From assembly GCF_005930355.1 (NCBI RefSeq), contig NZ_VDBO01000010.1, positions 1-64,000 of the forward strand: a stretch of DNA of 64,000 nt. The letters run 5' to 3'. Every line of letters begins with the position of its first letter. Position 1 is the first letter of the stretch. The notes beneath the pieces were generated by a model. The model was not told where the DNA came from and ran no database searches. It saw only the letters and a list, made by a program, of their open reading frames with translations. The stretch is from Paenibacillus sinopodophylli (GTDB lineage: Bacteria; Bacillota; Bacilli; Paenibacillales; Paenibacillaceae). The translations under genes were made by a program, and so were the position numbers. Below, one piece after another: positions 52,757 to 61,813 of the stretch.

Positions 52757-53977
52757 TTATTGTTTATTCGAAACGAACGGCGCAGGCCTGCCAAGCAAAT
52801 ATCCTTGCGCATAATGGGCGCCCATTCCGCGTACCTTCTCCAGCTCTTCCGCAAGCTCAATACCCTCCGCAATGACCGAAATATCCATTTTGGCAGCCAG
52901 CTGAATCAAGGTGCTCAGAATATGCTCCTTCATCTCATCCAAATGGATATTCTGAATAATAGAACGATCCACCTTCAAATAATCGGGACGCAGCTCGACG
53001 ATGGATTGCAGGGATGAATAGCCTGCGCCAACGTCGTCAATTGCGATTTGATAGCCCTGACTCCGGTAATGCTCCAGCGCTTTTTTAACGGTGCCAAAAT
53101 CTGCAATGGCGCTCCGCTCCGTAATTTCGAATACAACATGATGCGGTGACAGCTTATGCTGCTCCAGCAGGCTGAGCGTCTGCCCTGGCGAGAAGCTGGG
53201 GTCCTCCATGATCTGAGCCATCACATTAATGAATAGCTTCTGATTCGAAGCTAGCGGAATACAGCCGTCAATCGCTTTCTCCCTAGCCAGCCGGTCAAGT
53301 GAGTAAGTTAATCCCTCTTTCTCCGCGAATAGAAACAATTCCATTGGATTCGAGAACCAAGTACGGTCCTCTGTTCTAGTCAACGATTCATAACCGAAAA
53401 CCTTGCCTTGCTGCTGCAAAGAAACGATTGGCTGATACACCGAATAGATCGTCCGATCATGAATAAGGTCATCGATCGCTCTCCGTCTCAAGCTGCGCTC
53501 CATCGCATCCGCCACTTGTCCATGCAAGATCGCTTTTTTCATCACTTCATACCAGATCAAGCCGTCGGCTGTATGATGATCATTAGAGGCGACACCTACT
53601 CCAACATGAAGCTGGACTTCCGATTGATATGACTGCATGCTGCCAAGCTGCTCAACAAATCGACGCTCCCAATTTTTCGTATGCTTATAGGCGAGCTCCA
53701 GCAGCCAGCCTTCCAACGTTTGAGCTTCTCCAGCCGGCAAGCGCATATGGATGAATAAATCGTCCTTCACCCACTGCATTCCCTCATATAGCAATGAACT
53801 GCTAAAGGTCCCCTCGACCTCAAGCTCCGCGAATTCACGCCACTGCTCCTGCAACGAGGAACCGCTGCTGGCTTGATAGACAGACGGAAGCTGCCATGAC
53901 AAATAAATAATTCCAAGATGGCCAGCGCTATCGTTATCCGCTCCATTAAGCCGCCAAATGTCCCGTAGTTGTCTCAA
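52757..53977 (-). CDS. EAL-domain protein, probable c-di-GMP phosphodiesterase
   Basis: 406 residues. Residues 20-150 resemble the N-terminal domain of the GGDEF protein encoded just upstream (both have GIIY, then an xGxxxA strand and YxxLLxAxxxA-like helix). EAL covers about 170-400: ESL (197-199), Asn251, FEITER, IAIDDVGAGYSSL, LKVD, AEGIE and YLLGRP, so most metal and catalytic positions are present. It should hydrolyse c-di-GMP. The start is a TTG at 53977 that overlaps the TGA of the GGDEF gene (TTGA); a longer frame to 54121 would run far into that gene. Confidence 0.85.
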   Translation of the reverse strand: MRQLRDIWRLNGADNDSAGHLGIIYLSWQLPSVYQASSGSSLQEQWREFAELEVEGTFSSSLLYEGMQWVKDDLFIHMRLPAGEAQTLEGWLLELAYKHTKNWERRFVEQLGSMQSYQSEVQLHVGVGVASNDHHTADGLIWYEVMKKAILHGQVADAMERSLRRRAIDDLIHDRTIYSVYQPIVSLQQQGKVFGYESLTRTEDRTWFSNPMELFLFAEKEGLTYSLDRLAREKAIDGCIPLASNQKLFINVMAQIMEDPSFSPGQTLSLLEQHKLSPHHVVFEITERSAIADFGTVKKALEHYRSQGYQIAIDDVGAGYSSLQSIVELRPDYLKVDRSIIQNIHLDEMKEHILSTLIQLAAKMDISVIAEGIELAEELEKVRGMGAHYAQGYLLGRPAPFVSNKQ

Positions 53978-55512
53978 TTTCGATTCCGTTCCTCTCCATG
54001 ATGCATTCCTGAAATTTGGTCCATGACACAGACACTGCCCTTCAGTGCCTTTGCTTGCTTCTTCAGCTTGGCCGCCAGCCTTGGAATATCCTCCGTCAAG
54101 AGCGGCACCTTGCCATCCCACATCATGAGCGAAAGCGACAGCGTAACGCCCTCCTGTTCAACGAGGTTGCCATGCCGATCCTCCACGCTCGTCACCTCGA
54201 TGCCGCCATAGAACGCTTTGATGCCATTATCGAACCGATTAATAAGCGCCTCGCACAATCGCTCGGCGATCGAAGATTTCGTAACCGCAATGAAATCGTC
54301 ACCGCCAATATGACCGATAAAATCGCCTTGTCCACCAAGCTGATCAAGCTCCCAGCGCAATAGATCACCCAAATATCGAATCAGACTATCACCCATCCCG
54401 AAGCCGAAGCAATCGTTGTACCACTTGAAATAATCAAGGTCGGCATAGATAACGGCGAACGGTTCCTCATCGTCGAGCCTTCGGCGCAGCTCAAGCTGAA
54501 TCTCTTCGTTGCCAGGCAGTCCCGTAAGCGGGTTTGCAGTACGCGCAGCCTCTGTTCGGAGCGTAGTCATGCACTCCAGAATGGAACGAATGGAAGCTGC
54601 TCCCGCCATTTGACCATCCTTCGTAATAAGGACAACATCGTACAGCTGCGAGAAATCACGTGCCATGGCAAGCTGCGATACATGCTCGACTGTCAACTGC
54701 TCATCCACAATAAGCGGCTGATTGTTCATAATTCGCTCCACTGGACGATTCCAGTACAGCGGCAGTCCGAATTGTCCAGCCAACATCTGATGAAGCTTCT
54801 CTTTCATAAGAATGCCTATCGGCCTTCCCTGGTCTACAATCACTGCACCTTGTGCCTTCGCGTTCGTATCGAACAGGTACGCTACCTCGGATACTCTTGC
54901 TCTGGCTGGAAAGATCGGAAACGGAACCGCAAGTGTACCAATTCTCACGGATTTGCCATGGTTTCCTGCTGCATCGTGAAGCGTCACCGACTCGCTCGCT
55001 GTGGCAGATAATCCATAGCTGACAGGTCGACCTGGTGTTTCAAGCGCTCCGGCTTCCTTGCGTTCTCTGCCAAGCGTCACGTTGTATGCACTTTGTTCCA
55101 TCGCATCAAGAAGCATCCGATAAACGACCGATTCTGTGGATCGCCCGATTGCAGGCGGATAAGCGGTAGACATACCAATGCTCACCTCTACCTCAGAATC
55201 CTCTCCCTGCTCTTTCCCTGTTGCTGCGGCTTTGCGGAGCTTGCTGTATAGACGTTCAAGCGCCTTCTCCATCACTTTGTTTATCGGTTCATCCTTCTGC
55301 TGACGATCGAACAGGAAGAAGTAATCCCATTCCAGCCGTTGACGCCAAAATAATCGTTTCTCTTCGCTTTCCCATAGCTGCAAGGCATTCTCCGATGCAG
55401 CATTTCCTAATCTGAAGCGAACATAGATAATGCCTATGCCGCCTTCGTGCCAGCGTTCCTTAATGCTGCTAAGCAGATCTCGATTGAATAAGCCAACCCC
55501 GACTCCATTCAT
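53974..55512 (-). CDS. CBS-GGDEF protein, probable diguanylate cyclase
   Basis: 512 residues. An N-terminal region (1-170) is shared with the EAL protein, with a CBS-like sensor pair near 200-320 (GRPIGILM, AGAASIRSIL) and a GGDEF domain near 320-495 with active site GGDDF (403-407), DLDYFKWYND and the NPLTGLPGN entry helix. GGDDF is a permitted variant, so cyclase activity is likely. The CBS-like part closely resembles residues 75-195 of the protein at 60246. The TTGA overlap couples it to the EAL gene, pairing synthesis and breakdown of c-di-GMP. Confidence 0.88.
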   Translation of the reverse strand: MNGVGVGLFNRDLLSSIKERWHEGGIGIIYVRFRLGNAASENALQLWESEEKRLFWRQRLEWDYFFLFDRQQKDEPINKVMEKALERLYSKLRKAAATGKEQGEDSEVEVSIGMSTAYPPAIGRSTESVVYRMLLDAMEQSAYNVTLGRERKEAGALETPGRPVSYGLSATASESVTLHDAAGNHGKSVRIGTLAVPFPIFPARARVSEVAYLFDTNAKAQGAVIVDQGRPIGILMKEKLHQMLAGQFGLPLYWNRPVERIMNNQPLIVDEQLTVEHVSQLAMARDFSQLYDVVLITKDGQMAGAASIRSILECMTTLRTEAARTANPLTGLPGNEEIQLELRRRLDDEEPFAVIYADLDYFKWYNDCFGFGMGDSLIRYLGDLLRWELDQLGGQGDFIGHIGGDDFIAVTKSSIAERLCEALINRFDNGIKAFYGGIEVTSVEDRHGNLVEQEGVTLSLSLMMWDGKVPLLTEDIPRLAAKLKKQAKALKGSVCVMDQISGMHHGEERNRN

Positions 55513-55656
55513 GCCAATCCCCTCAATCGAATTTCGTCTATTTCAATACCTTTGACTCATATTTTACCAGCCGATTGTGAATAGAGATGCATAGAATCGT
55601 TAAATTTCGGTAAAATTCGACATTTAATTAGTCCAATCGACCCGAGCATAGAAAAA

Positions 55657-55682
55657 ACCGCCGAAGTTTTCACTCGGGCGGT
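55657..55682 (-). terminator. terminator of the pst-phoU operon
   Basis: On the minus strand ACCGCC...GA pairs with TC...GGCGGT, followed by TTTTTTC. It lies just after the phoU stop and separates phoU from the GGDEF-EAL pair. Confidence 0.8.
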
Positions 55683-55703
55683 CTCTTGGTAATTATTTTC
55701 ACT

Positions 55704-56366
55704 CTACACGTTCAAATCTGGTCGATTACCCGTTACGAGATAAACAACGCTCTCTCCAATGTTCGTTGCATGATCGCCGAACCGCTCCAAATAACGGCCA
55801 ACGAAGCTCAGCAGGGACGATTGGGTAATGTTGCGAGGATTTTCCATCATTAGCGAATAGAGCTCGCGAGTAATTTGACCATAAAGAGCGTCTACTTGAT
55901 CATCGTCCTTTGCCATTTTGTAAGCCAAGTCTACATTTTCCTGAATAAAGGATTGAATAGATTCATACGTCATAAGCTGAACAATCTCCGCCATCCGCGG
56001 CAAATCGATCAATGGCTTAATTAACTCTTGGCCTTCCAGACGCAGAACGACTTTGGCGATATCGACAGATAGGTCACCCATCCGCTCCAAGTCGCTTGCA
56101 ATCTTAAATGCAGACAGTATACGGCGCAAATCCTTGGCTACCGGCTGCTGCGTTGCAATAAGCTTCGAGCCAATCTCCGTAATTTTCTCTTCCATCTGAT
56201 TCAAGGAAGGATCCTTCGCAATGACCTGCTGGGCACGGGAAACATCAACCGTTTTCAACGACTCCATTGATTCTACAAGCGCTTTTTCCACGAATGTACC
56301 CATGTCGATCAACAGGTTATGAAGATGCTCCAGTCCCTGGTCAAACTCTTTGCGTGTGGTCATCAC
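55704..56366 (-). CDS. phoU: phosphate signalling regulator PhoU
   Basis: 220 residues of two repeated three-helix PhoU bundles with the metal-binding pattern ERMGD (SDLERMGDLSVDIA) and its second copy LERFGDHATNIGE. PhoU curbs Pho signalling and phosphate uptake through the Pst transporter. A GTG start at 56366 lies nine bases after AGGAGG; ATG follows at the next codon. It is last in the pst operon. Confidence 0.96.
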   Translation of the reverse strand: MMTTRKEFDQGLEHLHNLLIDMGTFVEKALVESMESLKTVDVSRAQQVIAKDPSLNQMEEKITEIGSKLIATQQPVAKDLRRILSAFKIASDLERMGDLSVDIAKVVLRLEGQELIKPLIDLPRMAEIVQLMTYESIQSFIQENVDLAYKMAKDDDQVDALYGQITRELYSLMMENPRNITQSSLLSFVGRYLERFGDHATNIGESVVYLVTGNRPDLNV

Positions 56367-56414
56367 AACAGCATTCCTCCTACATGATAAGTTGTATTTA
56401 TGGCTAACCCCGGC

Positions 56415-57170
56415 TTAGCCGAAGCGACCGCTGATATAATCTTCCGTGCGTTGATCCGTCGGATTCGAGAACAGCTTCTCTGTATCCGAATATTCGATTA
56501 CTTCTCCATTAAGGAAGAACACGGTTTGGTTCGATACGCGGGCTGCCTGATGCATGTTGTGAGTTACCATCACGATTGTATATTTATCCTTCAGCTCTTG
56601 TGCAAGCTCTTCGATCTTGAGTGTGGAGATTGGATCAAGTGCTGAGGTTGCTTCATCCATTAGCAAAATATTCGGATTAACGGCAAGAGCGCGTGCAATG
56701 CACAAACGCTGCTGTTGACCACCGGACAGACCGAAGGCCGAACGTTTCAAATGGTCCTTCACTTCTTCCCATAGCACAGCTGACTTCAAGCTTGTTTCTA
56801 CGATTTCATCAAGCTCGCGCTTGCTCGTAATGCCATGCAGGCGCGGTCCATAAGCGACGTTGTCATAGATCGATTTCGGGAATGGATTAGGCTGTTGGAA
56901 CACCATACCTACTTTTTTGCGAAGGGTTTCGACATCTACCTCATTCGAATAAATCTCAGTACCGCCAATCGCGATTCCGCCCTCGATACGAGTACCTGGA
57001 ATCATGTCATTCATACGATTAAGTGTACGAAGCAGCGTCGATTTGCCGCAGCCGGACGGTCCGATGAAAGCCGTGATCGCTTTCTCGGGTATCGTTAGGG
57101 ATACATCCTTCAGAGCGTGGAACGCGCCGTAAAATAAATTCAGCTTGTTAATGTTAATAAGTGCTTCCAT
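56415..57170 (-). CDS. pstB: phosphate ABC transporter ATP-binding protein
   Basis: 251 residues with Walker A GPSGCGKST (about 37-45), signature LSGGQQQRL, Walker B ILLMDEATSALDP and the H-loop THN. The PstB-typical sequence FQQPNPFPKSIYDNVAYGPRLHG is present in the middle. It powers phosphate import through PstA and PstC. AGGAGG is eight bases before the ATG. Confidence 0.97.
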   Translation of the reverse strand: MEALININKLNLFYGAFHALKDVSLTIPEKAITAFIGPSGCGKSTLLRTLNRMNDMIPGTRIEGGIAIGGTEIYSNEVDVETLRKKVGMVFQQPNPFPKSIYDNVAYGPRLHGITSKRELDEIVETSLKSAVLWEEVKDHLKRSAFGLSGGQQQRLCIARALAVNPNILLMDEATSALDPISTLKIEELAQELKDKYTIVMVTHNMHQAARVSNQTVFFLNGEVIEYSDTEKLFSNPTDQRTEDYISGRFG

Positions 57171-57212
57171 GTCGTTTTCCTCCTAGAATGGTGTGCTCAT
57201 GCCGGCATTGCC

Positions 57213-58088
57213 TTACACGTTTTTCTGGTATTTGTTGCGAAGCAGAATCGCAGAGAAGTTCATTAGCAGAAGCAGCGCAAGCAATACGATAATACCGCTG
57301 GCTGCAAGCTCCTTGAACTCAAGCTGAGGCTTCGATAGCCAGTTGTACACTTGAATCGGAATAACAGTAAATGAATCCTTGAGGCCGTCTGGCAGAAAGG
57401 CAACGTAAGTAAGGGCTCCGATCATAACGAGCGGTGCAGTTTCTCCAATTGCCCGCGACATCGCGAGAATAACGCCGGTCAGAACACCAGGAAGCGCAGA
57501 TGGCATTACTGAGCGGGACACGGTCTGCCATTTGGTAGCACCAAGCGCGAATGAAGCATCGCGGCGTGACTTAGGAACAGCACGGATCGCTTCCTGTGCC
57601 GATACGATAATAATAGGAAGCACGAGCAGCGTCATCGTGAGCGCGCCAGCAATGAGACTGCGGTCAAGTGAGAGAAGTCTAACGAACAGGGTTAAGCCAA
57701 GAATTCCGTATACAATAGACGGAACGCCAGCAAGCGTACTAATATTCAGCTGAATCAAGCGGGTAATACGGCCCTTCTTCGCGTATTCCTCGAGATAGAT
57801 GGCCGCGCCTACGCCGAAGATGAATGATATAGGCGCCATAATTAGAAGCATATAGATCGTACCGACAAGAGCCGACTTCATGCCGGATCCATCCGCTTTC
57901 CGAGAAGGAAAGTTAGTGAACAAATCAGGCTGTAATCTTGAAATACCGTCGATAAGAATATCAATAATTAGCGCGCACAAGGCAAGTACGCCGATAGAGG
58001 TTGCTATGACGAATAAGATATGAAGCATCCAGTCTGTTTTGCGGCGATTCGCAATTTGCTTCCGATTCGCATCTTGAAATATGTTCAT
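57213..58088 (-). CDS. pstA: phosphate ABC transporter permease PstA
   Basis: 291 residues, about six membrane helices and the EAA-type loop ALGATKWQTVSRSVMPSALPG. It forms the membrane channel with PstC. ATG 58088 follows GGAGG by nine bases and starts one base after the pstC stop; the longer frame to 58130 would overlap pstC. Confidence 0.95.
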   Translation of the reverse strand: MNIFQDANRKQIANRRKTDWMLHILFVIATSIGVLALCALIIDILIDGISRLQPDLFTNFPSRKADGSGMKSALVGTIYMLLIMAPISFIFGVGAAIYLEEYAKKGRITRLIQLNISTLAGVPSIVYGILGLTLFVRLLSLDRSLIAGALTMTLLVLPIIIVSAQEAIRAVPKSRRDASFALGATKWQTVSRSVMPSALPGVLTGVILAMSRAIGETAPLVMIGALTYVAFLPDGLKDSFTVIPIQVYNWLSKPQLEFKELAASGIIVLLALLLLMNFSAILLRNKYQKNV

Positions 58089-58089
58089 C

Positions 58090-59040
58090 TTAGTACTCCT
58101 CCCTGAATTTTCTTGCAATATACTGGGCAAGAATATTGAGTAGGAACGTAATGACGAACAGCGTCATGCCGACTGCGAAGATCGATCCATACTCTATCGT
58201 TCCATGTGGCGTATCCCCAAGGCTGACCTGAACGATATATGCGGTCATGGTCTGGATGCTCTCGAGCGGATTTAAGGTCATGTTAGGTGTTGAACCAGCC
58301 GCGACAGTAACGATCATCGTCTCGCCGATTGCCCTTGAGAATGCAAGTACCGCAGAAGCGACGATGCCGGAGAAAGCAGCTGGCACGACGATTTTCAGAG
58401 CAACTTCAAATCTTGTAGCACCAAGGGCATACGCCCCGTCACGCAAAGTACGAGGAACAGCGGACATTGCATCCTCGCTCAGCGAGCAAACCATCGGAAT
58501 AATCATGATGCCGACCACGATGCCTGCGCTTAGCGCATTGAACACGCCTGCGCTGTTGAAGATGCTTTGAATAAGCGGCGTTACCAAACTGAGCGCGAAA
58601 TAACCATAAACAATTGTCGGTACGCCTGCGAGCACCTCTAGAATCGGTTTAATAATCTTGCGAACCCGCTTTGGTGCATATTCAGACAAATAAATAGCAC
58701 TAGCAAGACCAAGCGGAATGGCGACTAAACAGGCAATAAGCGTAATCATTAGCGTGCCTGATAAAAGTGGAAGGACGCCGAAGCTTTTGGGCGGGATTAA
58801 CGGTGACCATTTGGTACCAAACAAGAAATCAAAGATCGGTATTTTCTGAAAAAACTGATAGGTTTCTGAGATGAGTGTGACGACGATGCCTATCGTAGTT
58901 AGAACGGATACAGATGCACATAGGAACAATAGGATCGGCATCACTTTGTTCATGATGCTAACGCGATTATTTTTGAAATTGTAGTTTTCTTTGCTGAGTG
59001 TTTGTTTGTTATTGACCGTTTGCAGCCCTTGCCTTGGCAT
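58090..59040 (-). CDS. pstC: phosphate ABC transporter permease PstC
   Basis: 316 residues with six membrane helices and the loop ALGATRFEVALKIVVPAAFSG. It pairs with PstA to form the phosphate channel. The ATG follows AAGGAGG by nine bases. A hairpin lies between it and pstS, which probably lowers expression of the membrane components relative to the binding protein. Confidence 0.95.
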   Translation of the reverse strand: MPRQGLQTVNNKQTLSKENYNFKNNRVSIMNKVMPILLFLCASVSVLTTIGIVVTLISETYQFFQKIPIFDFLFGTKWSPLIPPKSFGVLPLLSGTLMITLIACLVAIPLGLASAIYLSEYAPKRVRKIIKPILEVLAGVPTIVYGYFALSLVTPLIQSIFNSAGVFNALSAGIVVGIMIIPMVCSLSEDAMSAVPRTLRDGAYALGATRFEVALKIVVPAAFSGIVASAVLAFSRAIGETMIVTVAAGSTPNMTLNPLESIQTMTAYIVQVSLGDTPHGTIEYGSIFAVGMTLFVITFLLNILAQYIARKFREEY

Positions 59041-59061
59041 TGCGGCGTCCTCCTTCTTGCC

Positions 59062-59078
59062 TTTACAATTCGTTTACA
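59062..59078 (+). promoter_or_regulatory. inverted-orientation PhoP-like repeat pair
   Basis: TTTACA at 59062-59067 and again at 59073-59078, five bases apart, on the plus strand. This matches two units of a Pho box but points away from pstC. Its meaning is unclear. Confidence 0.3.
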
Positions 59079-59091
59079 TATGTGCCGAGAA

Positions 59092-59121
59092 AAATGTGAT
59101 GTCCCTCAAGACACCACATTT
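59092..59121 (-). terminator. pstS-pstC intercistronic hairpin
   Basis: Arms 59092-59103 and 59110-59121 pair at 11 of 12 positions around a six-base loop, with only a short T-run after it. A leaky terminator or RNA-stabilising hairpin between the abundant binding protein and the permeases is common in pst operons. Confidence 0.6.
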
Positions 59122-59143
59122 ATTTCACCCAGCCTGCTTGCTC

Positions 59144-60145
59144 TTATTGAAGTTTTGCTGCTTCTGCTGCATATTGCTCGTCTGGAAGGGAAACATAACC
59201 AACTTCGCCTGCAAATTGTCCAATGTTGTTGATGTAGTAGTCCGCGAATGCTTTCACTTCTGGACGCTCAAGCTCTTTCTTGTTTACATAGATGAAGAGT
59301 GGACGGGACAATGGAGCGTAGCTTCCGTCTTTAATGGTATCGTATGTTGGTGCGATTGCGCCGCTTCCGCCGTCAACTGGAACAACTTTCAATTTGTCTT
59401 GGTTTTCTTCGAAGTAAGCGAAACCGAAGTAGCCAATGCCGTATTTGCTGCCTGCTACACCTTGAACAAGCGCGTTGTCATCTTCAGAGAAGCTGATTGC
59501 TTTATCATTGCGGATACCTGCTTTTTCAAGAATTGCTTCGTTAAAGTAGTCATAAGTACCGGAATCAGCACCTGGTGAGAACATTACGATTGGCTCAGCC
59601 GGGAAAGAATCACGAACGTCTTTCCAAGTTGCAACTGTGCTGCCCGTTACGAAAATCTTGTTAAGCTCTTCAACCGTCAAGTGGTCGATAAAGTCATTAT
59701 CTTTGCTTACGACTACGGACAAGCCGTCAAATGCTACAGAAAGCTCTGTGTACTCGATGCCTGCATCTTTACATGCTGTTGCTTCTTCATCCTTGATTGT
59801 ACGGGAAGCATCTGCAATTGCGATTTCACCAGCGCAGAACTGTTTGAAACCGCCGCCTGTACCGGATACACCTACAGGAACGCGTACATCTTTATGCTCT
59901 TTGTTGAACTCTTCAGCTGCTGCTTCCGTAAGTGGGAACACGGTGCTGGAACCATCGATTTTAATTTCGCCTGACAGTTTGACTGCGTCATCCGCAGGTG
60001 CGTTTGTTGCTGTATTATTCGAAGAACCTGTATTTTCTGAACCTGTATTAGCACTGTTTGTATTATTGCCGCATGCAGACGCAAATGCGAGCAACACCAC
60101 CATTGACAACATCAAGATCCCCTTAAATCCCTTTTTCTTAAACAA
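59144..60145 (-). CDS. pstS: phosphate-binding lipoprotein PstS
   Basis: 333 residues with a basic signal peptide and lipobox ending ASAC (Cys25), then a Ser/Thr/Asn-rich spacer. The phosphate-binding fold carries IDGSSTVFPLTEA, VSGTGGGFK and SGTYDYF, which supply phosphate ligands. I place the start at TTG 60145, eight bases after AGAGGAG, rather than 60181, which would put the ribosome site inside the gene. It is first in the pst operon and sits behind a four-repeat Pho box. Confidence 0.95.
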   Translation of the reverse strand: MFKKKGFKGILMLSMVVLLAFASACGNNTNSANTGSENTGSSNNTATNAPADDAVKLSGEIKIDGSSTVFPLTEAAAEEFNKEHKDVRVPVGVSGTGGGFKQFCAGEIAIADASRTIKDEEATACKDAGIEYTELSVAFDGLSVVVSKDNDFIDHLTVEELNKIFVTGSTVATWKDVRDSFPAEPIVMFSPGADSGTYDYFNEAILEKAGIRNDKAISFSEDDNALVQGVAGSKYGIGYFGFAYFEENQDKLKVVPVDGGSGAIAPTYDTIKDGSYAPLSRPLFIYVNKKELERPEVKAFADYYINNIGQFAGEVGYVSLPDEQYAAEAAKLQ

Positions 60146-60192
60146 CTCTACCACTCCTCTTATTTTGTCTCTTAGGGTCATCCCCTGTGCCT

Positions 60193-60249
60193 CTTATACT
60201 ACTAGCCGTTTGTAAACCTCGTATTCTGTTTTTGTAAACTCCATGTTAA
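60193..60249 (-). promoter_or_regulatory. PhoP-type Pho box and promoter of the pst operon
   Basis: On the minus strand four hexamers, TTAACA, TTTACA, AGAATA and TTTACA, lie in a row with exactly five bases between neighbours (60249 down to 60211). This is the classic Bacillus PhoP binding pattern. A TATAAG at 60198-60193 is a likely -10. The first repeat overlaps the stop codon of the upstream gene. Confidence 0.85.
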
Positions 60250-61505
60250 AAATACGATTGCTGCAGTTTTTCCATTTCTCCGGCGACATGTACCGCTTGC
60301 TGAAGTGCTTGTTCCGACAACAAACCGATTTGTTCACTGCTTTTGCGGTTATTCGCAGCAGCTCGGAATAGGCGATTAAAGGCTTCTACCGCCTCGCTCA
60401 CATGCGCTTCGCTGGCAAGTGTCTCTTCGCGTCCAGCATGTGCCTGTGCTGTCGTCTGACCAATAGCGTCCACAACTGTTCCCGTCAGCTTCGTAATCTC
60501 ATTCGCGAACTGTTTGGTTTGGGTTGCCAGCTTCATAACTTCACCAGCGACCACCGCGAAGCCAAGTCCATGCTGTCCTGCGCGTGCAGCTTCTATAGAA
60601 GCATTAAGGGCGAGCAAGTTGCTTTGATCCGCAAGCTCCTTGATTTGAGAAGATACTTTGCTGATCGAGCCAGCTTCCAACTGCAAGTTGTTCATCCGTT
60701 TCTCCTGCTGCAGGGAATGGTCCGCTATTGCTCCGAAAGCTTTCGTAACCTTATCCAACTCATTCTTGCCTGTAAGCGTCAACTCCACCATTTCCACAGA
60801 CAATGACTCGCCTTGCGAAGTTGATACACGTACACTGCTGACCGCTTCTTCGATTTCCTTCACACGCTTCTCGGCAGAGCGAATCGTATTCTTTTGAACA
60901 TCTACTGCTTCCTGCTGAAGCATTCTAGAGAGCTTCAGCATATCGGAGACCGTTAATACACCTGCGAGCCTGTTGCTTGCTGTAACAATAACGCAATCGT
61001 AGAGCACCCTGTCATGGCGGCTTAATGCACTGTCAATCAACTGCTGCGGCTCATCCTCATGGTCAACAACAAGAGGAGAAGCATCCATCAGCTTTGTAAT
61101 CGGTTTGTCGTCGTACAGATCAGCGCTGAAACGGTGACCCAGCTTTAAGAAAAAATGGTTTCGCATCATTAATCCGATCGGAGCCCCTTGCTCGTTCGTC
61201 ACAATGATACATTCGCTTTCTGGATGCTTTTTGAACACCGAGATGGTTTCCCGGCAAGTTCGCTCAACGCCTATAGTCGGAGCTTGTCGCAAAAAATGCT
61301 TCAGCTCCACCTTCTGCGAAATTGCCGTCTTTGGAGCCTCGAATGGCTCAACTTCCGTTGGCAGGTCGCTCTTCTCCTCTACTTGCTCGGCTTGCCCGGC
61401 CTCCGACTGCAGACTATTTTGTCCGTTAAGTGGTGCGTTCGGATCCATATTCTCGCCTTTCTCATTTACCGAGCGGTTTTCTTTTTCCAGAACAGTAGCT
61501 GTCAC
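60246..61505 (-). CDS. soluble CBS-chemoreceptor-like signalling protein
   Basis: 419 residues with no membrane segment or HAMP domain. An acidic, Gln/Glu-rich N-terminus (1-60) is followed by a CBS-like sensor (75-195; GAPIGLMM, AGVLTVSDML), a coiled coil (195-280), and the chemoreceptor hairpin tip near 281-330 (ISKVSSQIKELADQSNLLAL, then a conserved GxGFAVVAxEV-type strand). It should bind CheA/CheW from the cytoplasm. The CBS part is homologous to that of the GGDEF protein at 53974. Its stop codon lies within the pst Pho box. Confidence 0.87.
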   Translation of the reverse strand: MTATVLEKENRSVNEKGENMDPNAPLNGQNSLQSEAGQAEQVEEKSDLPTEVEPFEAPKTAISQKVELKHFLRQAPTIGVERTCRETISVFKKHPESECIIVTNEQGAPIGLMMRNHFFLKLGHRFSADLYDDKPITKLMDASPLVVDHEDEPQQLIDSALSRHDRVLYDCVIVTASNRLAGVLTVSDMLKLSRMLQQEAVDVQKNTIRSAEKRVKEIEEAVSSVRVSTSQGESLSVEMVELTLTGKNELDKVTKAFGAIADHSLQQEKRMNNLQLEAGSISKVSSQIKELADQSNLLALNASIEAARAGQHGLGFAVVAGEVMKLATQTKQFANEITKLTGTVVDAIGQTTAQAHAGREETLASEAHVSEAVEAFNRLFRAAANNRKSSEQIGLLSEQALQQAVHVAGEMEKLQQSYF

Positions 61506-61752
61506 TCGCCATCACCCTTCCTTCTATTTCCTTCTGAACCCACTATAGGTCGGAAGCATCAACAGTAATAAGTAGAATTGTTTTCGGAATGTTAAATTCG
61601 ACAATTTTTTATTTAAATCCAGTAAACCCCACTAACGATTACGGGATATGCCTATGCCAAATTAACTATCACCTTCAGCAACGAGTATAGCTGAGGACGC
61701 ATCCCATCGTTCTCTGCCTTACATTGTTCCTTCATTAGATAAAACAAAAAAA
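61506..61752. other. intergenic region before the beta-galactosidase terminator
   Basis: About 250 bp upstream of the CBS-chemoreceptor gene. It should contain that gene's promoter. I found no clear promoter elements, RNA or coding frame. Confidence 0.35.
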
Positions 61753-61798
61753 AGACTGTGCGTACCTAAGCAGAAATCTGCAAGGTACCGCACAGTCT
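61753..61798 (-). terminator. terminator of the GH42 gene
   Basis: AGACTGTGC (61753-61761) pairs with GCACAGTCT (61790-61798), with GTACCT/AGGTAC continuing the stem. On the minus strand a long T-run follows. Confidence 0.92.
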
Positions 61799-61813
61799 AT
61801 TAATCAATAAGCT

